64,000 nt of DNA, from contig OZ025676.1 in assembly GCA_964019335.1 (NCBI GenBank), positions 496,001-560,000 of the forward strand, given 5' to 3'. Both the position numbers and the translations under genes were made by a program. This document shows, piece by piece, positions 23,701 through 33,246 of this stretch. How positions within the stretch are numbered: the stretch's first letter is position 1; each line of letters begins with the position of its first letter. The stretch is from Diplonema japonicum (lineage: Eukaryota > Euglenozoa > Diplonemea > Diplonemida > Diplonemidae). The notes beneath the pieces are model-generated. The model did not search any database and was not told the DNA's origin. It saw only the letters and a list, made by a program, of their open reading frames with translations.

Positions 23701-26700
23701 GTGGTGAACACGAGCAGCAGGGAACTCAAGACGACCTTGCTTCATGCGGTACTTCACAACATCCCGTGCGGAGTGAGGCTCGATCTCCAGGTAGGCAGAA
23801 GTGTCGCTACCGTTAACAAGCTTCAACATCCCTGTCATATTCACTACAACATCAACGTCCGGCCAAGGGGTGGCAACACCCTCCGCATCCACCGCAGTGA
23901 CGACAATTTTGAAGACTTCTGTGACATCCTCTGTAGCATGCAAAGGCACAACCGTTGCGTTCTCATCTTTATAGACTATAGCAGCCAGTGCGACAGTAGG
24001 GTCATAGAACTGTACTCTGGAGATGATGCCGCCCTTCTGGACGACCTCGCCGTCAATCATGGACGTGTACCCAATACCGCCTCCTGCACCCGCTGTGGAG
24101 TGCAGGGTGAAATGGCACAGAAGACAGCCTGAGCTAGGTTGTATTACTACTAGTGCCCCCCAGCCGTAGCCTTCCACATGCGTGAAGTCCCATGTTGTTC
24201 TTCTCAAAACAAGACCATGCGGCCCTGTGTCGTAGTCAGGGTCGCCCTCATACGGGCTGTAGAATGATACAGTGACTGCACCATAGTGGAATTCATCTGA
24301 GAATCCGCCGTGCATGCTGTGTGGCTGCACCCAAACTTGCAACCCAGGTGAGAGTGGGGCAAAGATCTCAGGAGCACTGATGCTTGTCCGTTGCTCGATC
24401 ACTTCTGTCCGTCGTGGCTGAATGGGCAGCGTAGTCGTCAGATTCACTGGTTTCGGTGTTATCGTCACAGTGGGGGTGATAGACACCGTGCTATCGGGGG
24501 GCAAGGAGGGGTTTCTCGTGCTCCCTATGAAGTGCAGTTTCAGCACGTCGGCTATCCCGCGAACCGGCGTCCTCATTTCAACAGTTGCATTCCCGTGCTG
24601 CACCCTGATGATGCAGCCGTTTTTAAACCGCGAGCAGCCTACAGCTGACTTTACGCGAAATGCCACAGCAGCGATGCCACCAACGCCCACAAGGTCTGTC
24701 GCATTCTGAAGCACGACAGCGGACATAGGGTGCAAATATGTATCTGCAGTCACCTCAGGGTTCTTTAGGACGTCTGGTGGTTGATAGATGCCGTTTATAC
24801 CCGGCTTAAATGCTCTGCCACTGCTGTCGAGCAACGTCATGTTCACCACCAACCCGTTGAGGGCCTTGGGAGGGAGGTGCACGCCGTTATCCATTACACA
24901 TGAGATGTACAGTACGTATGTGTACAACGCTGTGATGTGTGCTGCACGCCCCGCGTTGCCCTGGAAGGGAGGGGGGTGTGCCCCCCACCACGTGGGCTGA
25001 GGTTGTGGGTCTGCACTGTGCCTTTTCGGTACGATAGTGAGAGTGGTGATGTTCCTGATGACAGGTCTTGCAACCACAACCTCCCACCGCAGCAAGACAC
25101 CGTTTATCAACGTCATCGCAAAGATGGCAGTTGCCTCGTCGTAGCCAGGTTCGATCTCGGGAGTCACCGTGATGCGAGCCTTGCCTGACACAAAGACATC
25201 AGCTTGAGCACTAGGAATACCACCTATTTCGCTTCGTTTATACTGTGTGGTTAGTGACCACCCACCAGAGGGGGTCAACAGGTCTTCTCCAGCCTTGCTT
25301 GCCATGACATTCATGGTGCAAGGTACGAATGCCATGCACTCCACAACACCATCTGCCCTCAACATTGCCACTGGCACATCAAGAACCAGCGCATCGGGCT
25401 GCTTCCCCTCCACATTAACCCACAGAGGCAGGGATCGAAGCACTGTGCCGTCCCCCAACGTGGTGGCGAATTTGAACCCACACCCCAGTTTCAGTGAACT
25501 GTCGGGACACCCCGACCTGAACTGCATGTTGTACTGCACAGCCCCACCACTCATGGGCTGTGTTGTGGCCTCTGGGGGCCAGTTCCAATTAGTGCTCGTT
25601 TCAAAGGAACATGTGCTCAGAACGTTCTCCACGCTGAACAGCTGCTGGTTGTCCGACACCTTGCAGTCAGGATCAGAAAGCTCTGCACAGTACTCAAGTG
25701 TGACAGTGGAGAACCCCAAGTGGAGGGGAATGGTATTCGAGGTCAGCCTCACGACAAGAGTCAGGATGTCGTTCTGAGTGAGGAGCACACTGCGTGAGCG
25801 ATAACCGGTTTCCGTGGTAAAAGCGCCAGTTGGTATGCTGCAAGGTGAACCACAAAGCAGTACCTCTCTGGTTGTGTTCCACGACCTGCCTACTACTTCC
25901 ACGGACAAACCGTCGGGTGCCATGGAATGGTACCACCCAGACCCGCCACCTGTGGATTCGTCGCCTAAGTTCCACAGTCGGTACACGGTGCCGTTGGCCT
26001 TCTGTAGACACACCTGTACCCTTGTGTTGCCACCCAGTAAATCTGCAAATGTAGGGTAGAAGGCACTCGCATTTGAGACAGTGCGTGTAAGAACCTGCCA
26101 GTTGAGGTCTTGAGAGCAAACGGTTGCGCTCACTGCAATGCGATCCTCACAGGATGCCCCGCACCACACAACGGTGTAGCTGGTGTCGTACACGGTCACT
26201 CTGCTACTTTGCACTGCGAACCCCAATCGTGACGGCACCACAGTGAGCGTGTTCCCCTCCGGGCCAGTGAGCATCCTCCACACACTACTCCCTGCCACCT
26301 TGGCACACACCATGTACTCTGCGACGCTTGCATCCTCCACACCTCGCAGCGGCACTGTGAACCCACTGCTAATGTCAGTGATGTGCAGCCCCGACGCTGG
26401 TGCTGCGCATGTTGTGTGGTTCTTCACTAGCCAAGCACTCCCAGACCATGTTTTCGTTTCCACCCACTTCATTTCAACAGGTGTGCCCTGCATGATCCAT
26501 GCGCTGTCAAAACCCGAACCCTGCCTGAACCTGCTGTGCACACCAGAGACTACAGTCTGGCTACTTACGCGCAGTGGTAACCCAAAGGTATAAGTGGTTG
26601 CCAAAGATCTTCGCGTGCGGAAGACAGTGCCAGCAACGTTCTTCGCTTCCACCCACTGCTGCGTGCCATTAACGGTGGTGAACACGCACAGCTTGTAGGA

Positions 26701-29700
26701 CTGTGAAGCATCGTTGGGAGAGTTGGCGAGGGTCAGAGTGATGGTAGCTTGTTTTGCGAAGCGGTCACCTGGGCCTAAGTCGTGCAAATGAACAGACGGA
26801 GTGATATCAAGCCCGAGGTGGTGAGCAGCTGAGGTGCAGGTTGAATCTGAGGAAAGCAATTTGATGCCATCTTCGCCACGGTTTAGGTTAAAGACATCAG
26901 TTGTTGCGTTTTGAAGGCACTGCCCCCCGACCATAGCGCAGCGCTGTAGAACGATAGGTACTGCACCTTGGTTTACAAGTTCACTGACTGTGGACCACCT
27001 GACGTGGTTGTCTACAACAGTCGTGACCCCTACGGGCACCCACCCGCCTGTGTTGTTGGAAGCAGCGCACAGTGCATAGTCACCTGCGTTTTGCGGAGTA
27101 GTGAATTCAAACAGTCCCTCCCGCCCGAGCAGGCGGACCTCCCTTGTCGTTGCTACAAATGGTGATGCTTCCGTTGACCCACTAGCTCCCGTGCACATAC
27201 TCACGCCCCTCCTCTCGACCGTCAATGCAGGCTCTAGCGTGGTGGATCCCGTTTTCCTATTCCCCGCTCCGTGATACTGCACTGTTGTCGTTGTTCCGAC
27301 AGCTTCGATGTACAACAGGGTGCCACTGGTGCTGAAGGTGTAGTGATCCGAAGTATTCCCAACGAGCCCCCTCTCTATTACTAGCCGCCTCTTCCCATTG
27401 ACCACAGCATCAGAGATGACCCTCAGTGTTGCCTGCACAATTGTGCCTTCTGCATGGTCGCCTAGGACCCGTTCCTCGATGTCGGTGATCCCCCCAGTGG
27501 AGGGACTCACAATGATGGCGTAGGTAGACTTCATAGCAGTGCCACCGAAGCCTATCCCATACCACACATCAAGAGGTGCATCAAGAACAAGGGTTGCGGT
27601 CTGCAGTGCAGTGTCAACGGTGATGCTGGCTATCGACGTGAGAGGCGACATAAAAATGTCCTCGTCGGTGGTCTGTTCCATCTGCAAGCGGCCGGTGGCA
27701 TACCCATTGTGATGCGCGAGTGTAGCAGACTTGCCATAGGCAGCAATGCAGGGCATGACGGTGGTACTCGTAGAAAAGCTGAAGTATGAGTGGATGTTGG
27801 TTCGGTTCAATACAACTGTCCGCAGACCACTGGTACGCTTGTCTGACACAACTGCGAAGCTGGACGGGCTCAGTAAGGTCCCTGCATTGTGGTCCCCTAG
27901 CACCCGCTCCTCAATGCCAGTCGAGAGCACAACAATGCTGAATGTGCCACGCATTGCGCTGCCAAACCCAACTGCGAACCATCCAGACACGGGTCCTGCA
28001 AGAGTGATTTCTGTGCTGCCTGTCTCGACACGCACACTGACATAAACAGACAAAGTGGCAAACGAAGCAGACCCAACGCGAGGAACGTCAGCCAGTGTCG
28101 CCCTCTGGATAGGCACCGCTCCAGGAGGTCTGCTGAGAGCTACCATCTTCGCTATGAAGTGGTCAGGATTAAGTACAGGGGCCTCAGTGTCATCCGCTAC
28201 AATAAACTGTTGCAGACGCCCCCCAAGCACCAGCCCCTGAGGCACGACAGGGACGAGACGCGCTGCCGGCTGTATCCCTTGTGGCTCTGGGAATTTCACT
28301 TCAACCCAATTCCTTCCCGCCTGCTTGTAGCAAAGCTTTAGCAATGGCCTTGTATTGCCCGTCCCAGGTTCCAAGGGTGTGATAGGCAACTGGAACACTC
28401 CCGCTGCATAGGAGGCAGTTTCGTAAGGAAGGCTTGTAAGAGGCAGAATACCGGACCAGGGGTAGGGGTTGATGCTAAGCATCGATTGCAGCGCAGATTG
28501 ACCAGCGGGAGTGTCGCAGTCGCCCCTGCAGTACCACTCGCGCACGATGCTGTTGTTGAGACACGCTAGTGTGCCGGTGATGTTGTTCGTAGGGCAGAAT
28601 AAGCGAAGGTCCAGTGCAGCCAAGTAGGACGTGTAGTGGACGTGCGGAGATGGTGTAGAGCTCCGAGGAGACAGGCTTCTGTTGAGGGGCAGGGTTGGGA
28701 CGCATGACCTGTCACTTGGGACCATCCACATCCAGTCCTCTCTCACGACAAGGTCATCATCCTCACTGTGGACCACCACAGCAACGTCATTGCCCGCAGT
28801 CAAGGTGTCCATGTAGTGGATACGTATTGCTGGCCGTTGCGCAGTAATAAGTGAAGTCTTAAGCCCCACCCAGTTGAACCCTCCGTACCGCAAGCACACC
28901 CTGTATGACGCTCCTGCTTTGGGAAGGACAACATAGAAGGAAACATCTCTCCGTTGTGCACTGCTCGAGTGTGATGGGCCCCTGCAGTCCATGCTCCCAT
29001 AGTCAAGGTTTAAAACGTCGCACTCAGACACCCCCGGATCGTCACTGTGCGCATGCGAGACGTACCCCACAGCGTGCAGTCCTTCGCAGGGGGCTCTATA
29101 AGGCACTATCCGGATGCTGTACCCCACCGAATCCCTAACTGCGTCCCCACTGCTGTACGCCCTCCCTACATTGTTGGAAAGTGTGTTGAAGGGCAATAGC
29201 AGTTTGTCATGCAGCCGCAGTTCACCGATGGAGCCCTCCCTTGTGTCGTTGAGGCTCCAATCGACTGAGAGGTTTCCAATTGCATTCCGAAGCGTGTCAG
29301 GAAGATAATAACCAGGCACAAGGTGCTTGAAGGGATAGGATACAGATGAGAGGCTTGCCCACTTCGTAGGGAGTGTTGGGTCGGATGCGTGCCTAAAGGA
29401 CAGCTGTCGCCATCCATTGAGGCCTTGCGGCCTATAGCAGACTCGCCAGGCAGTGCCGTAGGCGGGGAAGTGCAGGGAGGCGAAGGCCTCTCGTGTAGTG
29501 TTTGTATCTAAGGTGGAGGCTTTGAAGCGGAGTACAGAAGCTGGTAATGACTGTCCCCAAAAGATCATTGCGCTTTCAGTGTTCACCCCCACTCCAGGCA
29601 AAACATCCACATTAGGGCTTAACGTGAATGTGTGGTAGGCCAAGCCCATACCCGCTAAACGCCGTTTGACGAGCACTGTTCTTATTCCCAGCTCAGTGGT

Positions 29701-31830
29701 GTCCACCACTACATCTACACTGCGCGCAAGTGTCCCTGTCTTGTCGTATGAAGCCAGTGTGTTCTCCTGCACACCGTCAGCAGGGGATACGACAATGGCG
29801 TACCCCGTGCCTGATGTGATGGCGCTGCCGAAGCCATATCCAAACCATGTGGTGGCAGGGCCCCTGAGGGTTAGCTGCACCATCCCCGATGTGGACATGG
29901 AGACAGTCAAGGATGTGCTGGCACTTGTGACGTGCCCGGTGTATGTGGTGTAGTGCGCGGTGTCCAGTGCACCCTCCCACCAACGCTCCTCGGTGGGGTC
30001 AGTGGTCAAGTGCACCGTAGCAGTGGGTGTGTGCGACCCGAACTCTGCGTACTGGTCGTGCTCGGAGGTCCAGCATCCCGACTCTGGCGTTGAACCATGA
30101 GGTGCTATGGCCGTACGTTCCACAACACGGTCATACGTCCAGCCCCCTTCGGTGATGCTGTCCACAACATAGTTTACACCGTAGTAGTTCTCAGTATCGC
30201 TGAAGTACGTGTCCGGCACAATACGCAGCTGGTCGCCCCCCACAGTGTGGTAGTAGTCCAGCAGCCCACCCCCTTGGTGTCGTGTCGCCCTATTCGGTGT
30301 CACCACATCTTCGCTCTGCCCGGTGTCGATGCGGACCCACCCCCATGTCTCCGGCGTGAGATCCACTGCAGACCATCTCCACATTTCGTTTTCCACAGTG
30401 AACCACGCACCGCCTTCCTCAAATGCAGTCACTTCATATGTGACACTAGGGAAGGCAGCGGCCCATTCCCCCCTAGTCCAGTGGCAGTAGGGGTTCCCCG
30501 TGTCGTTCGCAACTGGGCACTGTTTGATCTTCCTCCACATTGGTATGGAAAAGTTTGCCGTCTCGGTGGATTTCCATGCTACGCGCTCCTTAAGCAACGA
30601 GAGGCAGACGTCGTAGTCCCCGGCAGGCGGTGTCTTGAGGTAGGCTACGACCCATTCAGTAGTAGTGTTCGCACTATAAGGGTACCGTTGTGGGAACGGG
30701 TCGGAACTGGAGTTGATCAGCGGGTTGAGGTGCTCGGTGCCCCAAACAGCAACGCCGCCTTGCGTGGCACCCTCAGTGGTGGGGGCCAGCCAACCACCTG
30801 TAGTGCTCACATGGTCGGAACCGTAATAAAGATGTTTCGGCGACTCATAAGTGCACGGCCAGCCACGGGGCACAACCTTGAGATCGTCAGCAGACGGAAC
30901 CAATAACGAGACACCACCTTCGTCAAAAGGATGGAATATCTTCATTGCAACATACTGGTGTGGGGTAAGCCGCGAAGGAAGCTGGTAGTAGACCCAAGTG
31001 GAATTAGACACCTGCGGCTCGTACACTCTGCTAGAAAGAGGAAGCCAAGCAGCTCCATTAGTCGCATTGATGGCTAGCTTACCGTCAAGCTCCGACCTCC
31101 GGAAACAAGCAAAAAACGGAAACGCAGGAGCAGTGAATGTAAAGAAAGTGGATCTTGCAATCGGCGACGAACGGTCGGAGGATCCGAACTCAGATGTATG
31201 GAAGTAGAACGTTGTGTTTGGCGGTGTTGAACATGAGGTGCCTGGGGTGTAAGGCCATATGACAGCCTCCATACCCGCGTCCCAGGATGTGTTGAAATAG
31301 ATGTAGTGTTTGATGACACCGTCATTGTAGAGGGAGAGGGCATCGATTTGTGTTTCGAAGTCGGAGGAAATGGTTTTGTTTTCTCTTGAGGAGACGCAAG
31401 CACCCCAAGCACCTATGGTGGTGTTGTCCCGTCTGTAGAGGTAACGGACTGTTAGCCCGTTTGTGACGGTTTCGATATATGTGCGTATCTCGTTTTCGGT
31501 GGCTGTTGATGAACTTGTTCCGTTGAAGCAGGTGAGGGTGGTGTTTTCCACTGACACCATTGTGTAGTAGGAATTATTCTGGACCTCTATTGTGAGGTCG
31601 GTGTAGAGGACGTCGATTTTAAACCGCAGTTCGCGTCCTTCTTCGAATTGTTCTGTTGAGATGCTTGTGTTCAGCCAAACCTCTGTGTGCGGGCCGGGGC
31701 CATATACGCCGCTTGAGAAATCGTATATTATACCCTCCCCGTCATCTAGCAACGGACTCAAGGTCCCTTCACCCCTTTTCAACAATACGATTAAAAAAAA
31801 AAACTTCAATATGAACCTTCTTAACTGCAT
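17707..31830 (-). CDS. giant secreted/surface protein (4,707 aa) with DOMON-like repeats and C-terminal membrane anchor
   Basis: One uninterrupted 14.1-kb frame. The N-terminus is a signal peptide (MQLRRFILKFFFLIVLL) and the last 17 residues are hydrophobic with no cytosolic tail, as in a GPI-anchor signal or tail anchor, so the mature protein should stand on the outer cell surface. Three DOMON-like modules are visible (about residues 626-755, 1253-1370 and 1398-1520). They share WFGYGFGSA/WYGIGFGG, an AIIVSP strand and the ERVLGDHAEGT turn; DOMON domains bind haem or sugars in other proteins. A Cys-rich lectin-like piece lies at about 4020-4090 (EARRLCLRQRGRLCTVPEL). The rest is beta-rich, with many N-x-S/T glycosylation sites and Cys pairs, probably repeated Ig-like or FN3-like strands. 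Its ATG lies only 35 bp inside a homopolymer leader. No close named family is recognised. Confidence 0.85.
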   Translation of the reverse strand: MQLRRFILKFFFLIVLLKRGEGTLSPLLDDGEGIIYDFSSGVYGPGPHTEVWLNTSISTEQFEEGRELRFKIDVLYTDLTIEVQNNSYYTMVSVENTTLTCFNGTSSSTATENEIRTYIETVTNGLTVRYLYRRDNTTIGAWGACVSSRENKTISSDFETQIDALSLYNDGVIKHYIYFNTSWDAGMEAVIWPYTPGTSCSTPPNTTFYFHTSEFGSSDRSSPIARSTFFTFTAPAFPFFACFRRSELDGKLAINATNGAAWLPLSSRVYEPQVSNSTWVYYQLPSRLTPHQYVAMKIFHPFDEGGVSLLVPSADDLKVVPRGWPCTYESPKHLYYGSDHVSTTGGWLAPTTEGATQGGVAVWGTEHLNPLINSSSDPFPQRYPYSANTTTEWVVAYLKTPPAGDYDVCLSLLKERVAWKSTETANFSIPMWRKIKQCPVANDTGNPYCHWTRGEWAAAFPSVTYEVTAFEEGGAWFTVENEMWRWSAVDLTPETWGWVRIDTGQSEDVVTPNRATRHQGGGLLDYYHTVGGDQLRIVPDTYFSDTENYYGVNYVVDSITEGGWTYDRVVERTAIAPHGSTPESGCWTSEHDQYAEFGSHTPTATVHLTTDPTEERWWEGALDTAHYTTYTGHVTSASTSLTVSMSTSGMVQLTLRGPATTWFGYGFGSAITSGTGYAIVVSPADGVQENTLASYDKTGTLARSVDVVVDTTELGIRTVLVKRRLAGMGLAYHTFTLSPNVDVLPGVGVNTESAMIFWGQSLPASVLRFKASTLDTNTTREAFASLHFPAYGTAWRVCYRPQGLNGWRQLSFRHASDPTLPTKWASLSSVSYPFKHLVPGYYLPDTLRNAIGNLSVDWSLNDTREGSIGELRLHDKLLLPFNTLSNNVGRAYSSGDAVRDSVGYSIRIVPYRAPCEGLHAVGYVSHAHSDDPGVSECDVLNLDYGSMDCRGPSHSSSAQRRDVSFYVVLPKAGASYRVCLRYGGFNWVGLKTSLITAQRPAIRIHYMDTLTAGNDVAVVVHSEDDDLVVREDWMWMVPSDRSCVPTLPLNRSLSPRSSTPSPHVHYTSYLAALDLRLFCPTNNITGTLACLNNSIVREWYCRGDCDTPAGQSALQSMLSINPYPWSGILPLTSLPYETASYAAGVFQLPITPLEPGTGNTRPLLKLCYKQAGRNWVEVKFPEPQGIQPAARLVPVVPQGLVLGGRLQQFIVADDTEAPVLNPDHFIAKMVALSRPPGAVPIQRATLADVPRVGSASFATLSVYVSVRVETGSTEITLAGPVSGWFAVGFGSAMRGTFSIVVLSTGIEERVLGDHNAGTLLSPSSFAVVSDKRTSGLRTVVLNRTNIHSYFSFSTSTTVMPCIAAYGKSATLAHHNGYATGRLQMEQTTDEDIFMSPLTSIASITVDTALQTATLVLDAPLDVWYGIGFGGTAMKSTYAIIVSPSTGGITDIEERVLGDHAEGTIVQATLRVISDAVVNGKRRLVIERGLVGNTSDHYTFSTSGTLLYIEAVGTTTTVQYHGAGNRKTGSTTLEPALTVERRGVSMCTGASGSTEASPFVATTREVRLLGREGLFEFTTPQNAGDYALCAASNNTGGWVPVGVTTVVDNHVRWSTVSELVNQGAVPIVLQRCAMVGGQCLQNATTDVFNLNRGEDGIKLLSSDSTCTSAAHHLGLDITPSVHLHDLGPGDRFAKQATITLTLANSPNDASQSYKLCVFTTVNGTQQWVEAKNVAGTVFRTRRSLATTYTFGLPLRVSSQTVVSGVHSRFRQGSGFDSAWIMQGTPVEMKWVETKTWSGSAWLVKNHTTCAAPASGLHITDISSGFTVPLRGVEDASVAEYMVCAKVAGSSVWRMLTGPEGNTLTVVPSRLGFAVQSSRVTVYDTSYTVVWCGASCEDRIAVSATVCSQDLNWQVLTRTVSNASAFYPTFADLLGGNTRVQVCLQKANGTVYRLWNLGDESTGGGSGWYHSMAPDGLSVEVVGRSWNTTREVLLCGSPCSIPTGAFTTETGYRSRSVLLTQNDILTLVVRLTSNTIPLHLGFSTVTLEYCAELSDPDCKVSDNQQLFSVENVLSTCSFETSTNWNWPPEATTQPMSGGAVQYNMQFRSGCPDSSLKLGCGFKFATTLGDGTVLRSLPLWVNVEGKQPDALVLDVPVAMLRADGVVECMAFVPCTMNVMASKAGEDLLTPSGGWSLTTQYKRSEIGGIPSAQADVFVSGKARITVTPEIEPGYDEATAIFAMTLINGVLLRWEVVVARPVIRNITTLTIVPKRHSADPQPQPTWWGAHPPPFQGNAGRAAHITALYTYVLYISCVMDNGVHLPPKALNGLVVNMTLLDSSGRAFKPGINGIYQPPDVLKNPEVTADTYLHPMSAVVLQNATDLVGVGGIAAVAFRVKSAVGCSRFKNGCIIRVQHGNATVEMRTPVRGIADVLKLHFIGSTRNPSLPPDSTVSITPTVTITPKPVNLTTTLPIQPRRTEVIEQRTSISAPEIFAPLSPGLQVWVQPHSMHGGFSDEFHYGAVTVSFYSPYEGDPDYDTGPHGLVLRRTTWDFTHVEGYGWGALVVIQPSSGCLLCHFTLHSTAGAGGGIGYTSMIDGEVVQKGGIISRVQFYDPTVALAAIVYKDENATVVPLHATEDVTEVFKIVVTAVDAEGVATPWPDVDVVVNMTGMLKLVNGSDTSAYLEIEPHSARDVVKYRMKQGRLEFPAARVHHAQPNVTYTFSISALQDPRMLATKLSRQWLPANVTVEVSERAVQDRPYISVSRVLGGTVVKTNSTHQAVKWDADSSSEVSILFTLLRNASREYQVSNQNFTVLVDGPQGLLGDLDSSGAKVALESARGISYGSIIVNVTATPQVLPWMGLITFKHISPRLCQDCRVRVCSVVRTEFGVPVLADNLMEPCITVQLFTVSAKTKRGITLTQTNKVSSSGDTVHGLTLYACNTTIHFSVMPWEELNSARTVDYYTTVEYNVTQAGQELHTSLQKEIMPAEEYDRLTRERSHLVISTTGANWDLTNEFVISAPGFASVTTLAYTWGHPVREPASLVVQEEAVTEFGCATESTRFAAVETGYKTFKKHPGTGMRYTSATDGPMVGQPFLFSAVVESAEGDIALSYPPTRVQVQKYSVLGCGDGGTLKVLSLTNTTGTYDEYTGFTEEPYGVLTRVGIANVWLNFSEPCERCVLSFSLCYQAEPRGNCLVPDAQGSLPKLGGRSIVTKPFSVRPVAASVAVVTSQTYPDYSVITPGENLHLELSSAKSYGNLSWLFGASALSAVLLHVHQEPSALTQWSSQDLKYAYGGFFGRTKDFKNRRVLCPGVEDAVASGGTAFSVIKEFTGTISIDFHFTRPCVGCEVWVETIVKTPSITRSVFPMRHVDAHGVHEVVRFNVKTCGVRYAVQPPFIRLYYRRRPFAIPVWKVDAYGYPSWGYGDVGVQSVHVNTSLVPWVGNGGGGVMKITNVPSGSRNINEVVPGVAIPRFEYSRACYACGFSIADVSCEHTVATEPSHIAVVSGASFDLKLAGLGTSHLFKLETYAADDLGDRSYLIGGPSLLQWRRSYEHTVHSEPFKPWLPHGTPSPSVINNTGWTNVVVLRGDALIDANKGYLKDGTFMDSATRQPWLLLNVTGVLSNVDLNFLYEDDILESTTWDGKEPHIRITPNATHLAVVRPDPTAAYEVTLQEQFFVDIWSIGQVNGSTAWFSASSGEGFVWVELCKGAFEGDGFGKRRGEFLENGAVRLELRIIEGDGPCQITVRHAVYGAAVLSLKINPFMVTQFVWGNTSNVAVDTDVYYNAAGAYMTAWAVAGRQVRISLLCVDDDFELNQHFPKYAVEAAAITTTPAGCFDVFNNGNPSMASGVMSFFGIFSNDTEVCSIDSIKGIPSDTQLTAGLKVQLQTTASAVVVVHTYHGRSSVFKGMNYRTKSGDWAAGTSKVFALEVGVVDEDKLLVKGDHVTRVSITSVPDVLSESAPFFIPTQEVTAEQGFIHIEWTPSTPTKGIVWKNQTVPPAGEAVYDPATGEAACAPVSETHSVVCCKNDPSLVVKNCVVYIAAEVCSSTLNLEEARRLCLRQRGRLCTVPELETCIDTTPCTRTVWANEPCSIEAPRREPASLTNHNPLWLEITVIQDTLEPYVHLVLEPVGPIFVVVVVNQLIVEMQSQVGGPMMALQEGSVSQGLAGGPFSLFVTATDGNGNVPIVAGEGYGSDLKISFTPSDIPCKNGDMPTLLSSCLERCEWVSPPPCTVHPWIIPHGQVLHLANGTGWFRDIIYPHGGSQHVVLVAEDVRPFRFSITFSKSKRLELKGVGAVCSGTGRSVCTFPKGVFKRQTAGGVGAMNMTEQEKSKILPRHWMSMPNHPFTFSIDVWIADESGVPVSMLRGAAIVISALCVGSEGVQPLLAKWENGNITRSANWNTAPVWDGRAAFRDAVFGLPCSTTVLSFRCSMPPEDDPEGICNTLYLETEVLDVMEPFNLVPTPVPERGPVVWPTVNLTLGILAGSMEELYKLHPPTELQKVITQGLKVRSSCRVLDEGEKPFVERTSCEMLIGKDGKTKNPNCECQEIGVRGVQDGDVVILWICLLSQHEATNGGVKDVYKTQYSKCRQPSVTTQGHQATILSATLFPVVEFEVRAGNKSSPSSAQAVLANITTSLTDNTSPVYNTLRLFYSKLKLGSIVSSVALPQPPPETTSTITQSFEFVEIDRGTTVGCNVIVLYGAVVLVILL

Positions 31831-32130
31831 TTTGTCTGGCGTGGTTTCATTTTTTTTTTTTTGCGCCTTTTTTTTTTTTTTTTTTTTTGAAGTGTGGGTT
31901 AGAAGAGTGAGGGGGGAAAAAAAAAAAGGTACTGAAAAAGCTCAACGGGAGGGGGTAATGACTTTTGGCAGAAACAATTCTTTTATTTTAATGTTGCTGG
32001 GATGAAAGGGGGACATCGTCTAAGAGAAATAACAAAGAATGAAAAAAAGAGAGAAAAGTAACACAACGAAGAAAAAAAAAATTAGAGAGAGAGAGAGAGA
32101 GAGGAGAGAGAAAAGAAAAAAAGAAGGGAA
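31831..32130. other. intergenic spacer with poly-T and GA-repeat tracts
   Basis: Two T runs (31850-31888), an A run and a GA microsatellite (about 32082-32110). No gene seen. It lies between the start of the giant surface gene and the end of the MULE-like element. Confidence 0.5.
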
Positions 32131-33246
32131 AAACACCGTTCACGGTAAGCAAATAACTTTTTTCCACCGTTTCCTTAAACCTAAAAATCTTTTTCCACCA
32201 AGTACGGTAACCTGTAACTTTTTTCCCACCAAGAACGGTAACCACAACTTTTTTTCCACCGTTACTGTAATCATCAAGTTTTTCCCTTATGCAACTACAA
32301 ACTTTTTTTTTCCACCAAACACGCGGTTGTACCAATTTGGGAGAGTGGGGTATTCGATCTCGCGTGGAGGTGATCATTTTCGCGTCCCTGAGGCGGATCC
32401 ACTCTATACAAGAAAGGATGTTTAGGCCACGTGCCTCACGAAGAACCTGGGAAGTAAGGTACGAAATTTGATACCTTGTTGTGGCTCTCGACAAAATTCG
32501 TCGAACAGTCCCCGAAGGTGCAGACTGGAACATGTGATAATGCCAGTGCTCCAAGGGCTGAGCCAATAAGTACTTGAGCACGGCTTTGCCCATTTGAGTG
32601 TTCTCAACCTTTCTTTTGTTTCAAACGGGCAAAAGTTAAAATACCTCGTCTCTGGCTTTCTTGAAGTTATCTTGCGAAATAGCTTTCGCAAGCTTCCAGA
32701 AAAGGTTCTTCCCATTGGTTCTGATGTGGCAGTCCTTGGACTCCTTCTTGAGGACCTTTTCGGGGCCTTCCTGAGGTATTCTTACCTTGCCCATCTTGAA
32801 ATGAGAAAAAAAAAAAGGTTGCAAATACTCGAAAATACAAAAAAAAAGATCCAAAATTTTCGAAAAAACTAAAAATGGGAACAATAGAAAGGTTTCATGG
32901 GGAAGTGTAAAAAAAGTTCTGGGTTACCGTGGATGGTGGGAAAAAAGTTTTGGGTTTCCATACTTGGTGGAAAAAAAGTTATGGGTTTCCGTACTTGGTG
33001 GAAAAAAAGTTGTGGGTTACCGTGGATGGTGGAAAAAAAGTTCCAACATACATGGTTTAGTGGAAATAAGATTAGGTTACCGTGGACAGTGGAAACTTTA
33101 TTAAAAAAAACCGTTTTGGTGGAAAAAAAAGTTATGATTACCGTACTTGGTGGAAAAAAAGCTCCAAGTTACCGTGAATAGAGGTAAAAATTCTGCTTAC
33201 AGTACTTGGTGGAAAAAAGTTATTTGCTTACCGTGAACGGTGTTTT
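32131..33246. mobile_element. MULE-like DNA transposon with terminal and subterminal repeats
   Basis: The two ends are near-perfect inverted copies (AACACCGTTCACGGTAAGCA at the left, its complement ending at 33246). Inside each end the unit CCACCAAGTACGGTAACC plus AACTTTTTTT recurs in diverged form about every 30 bp, roughly six times on the left and ten or more on the right, in opposite orientations. Long structured ends are typical of Mutator-like elements. The central 500 bp encode a broken transposase-like peptide. No clear target duplication was found. Length about 1.1 kb, so it is non-autonomous or decayed. Confidence 0.7.
32340..32884 (-). pseudogene. MULE-type transposase remnant
   Basis: Across three minus-strand frames the pieces NLFWKLAKAISQDNFKKA, LLAQPLEHWHYHMFQSA and LTSQVLREARGLNILSCIEW read in the order expected for the C-terminal half of MULE transposases: a LFW-A-A-T-x-x-x-F element, EHW, then the N-S-x-L...R-x-L-P-I-L...E-W-I-R element. 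At least two stops and a frameshift break it. Family assignment is by pattern from memory, so moderate confidence. Confidence 0.5.
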
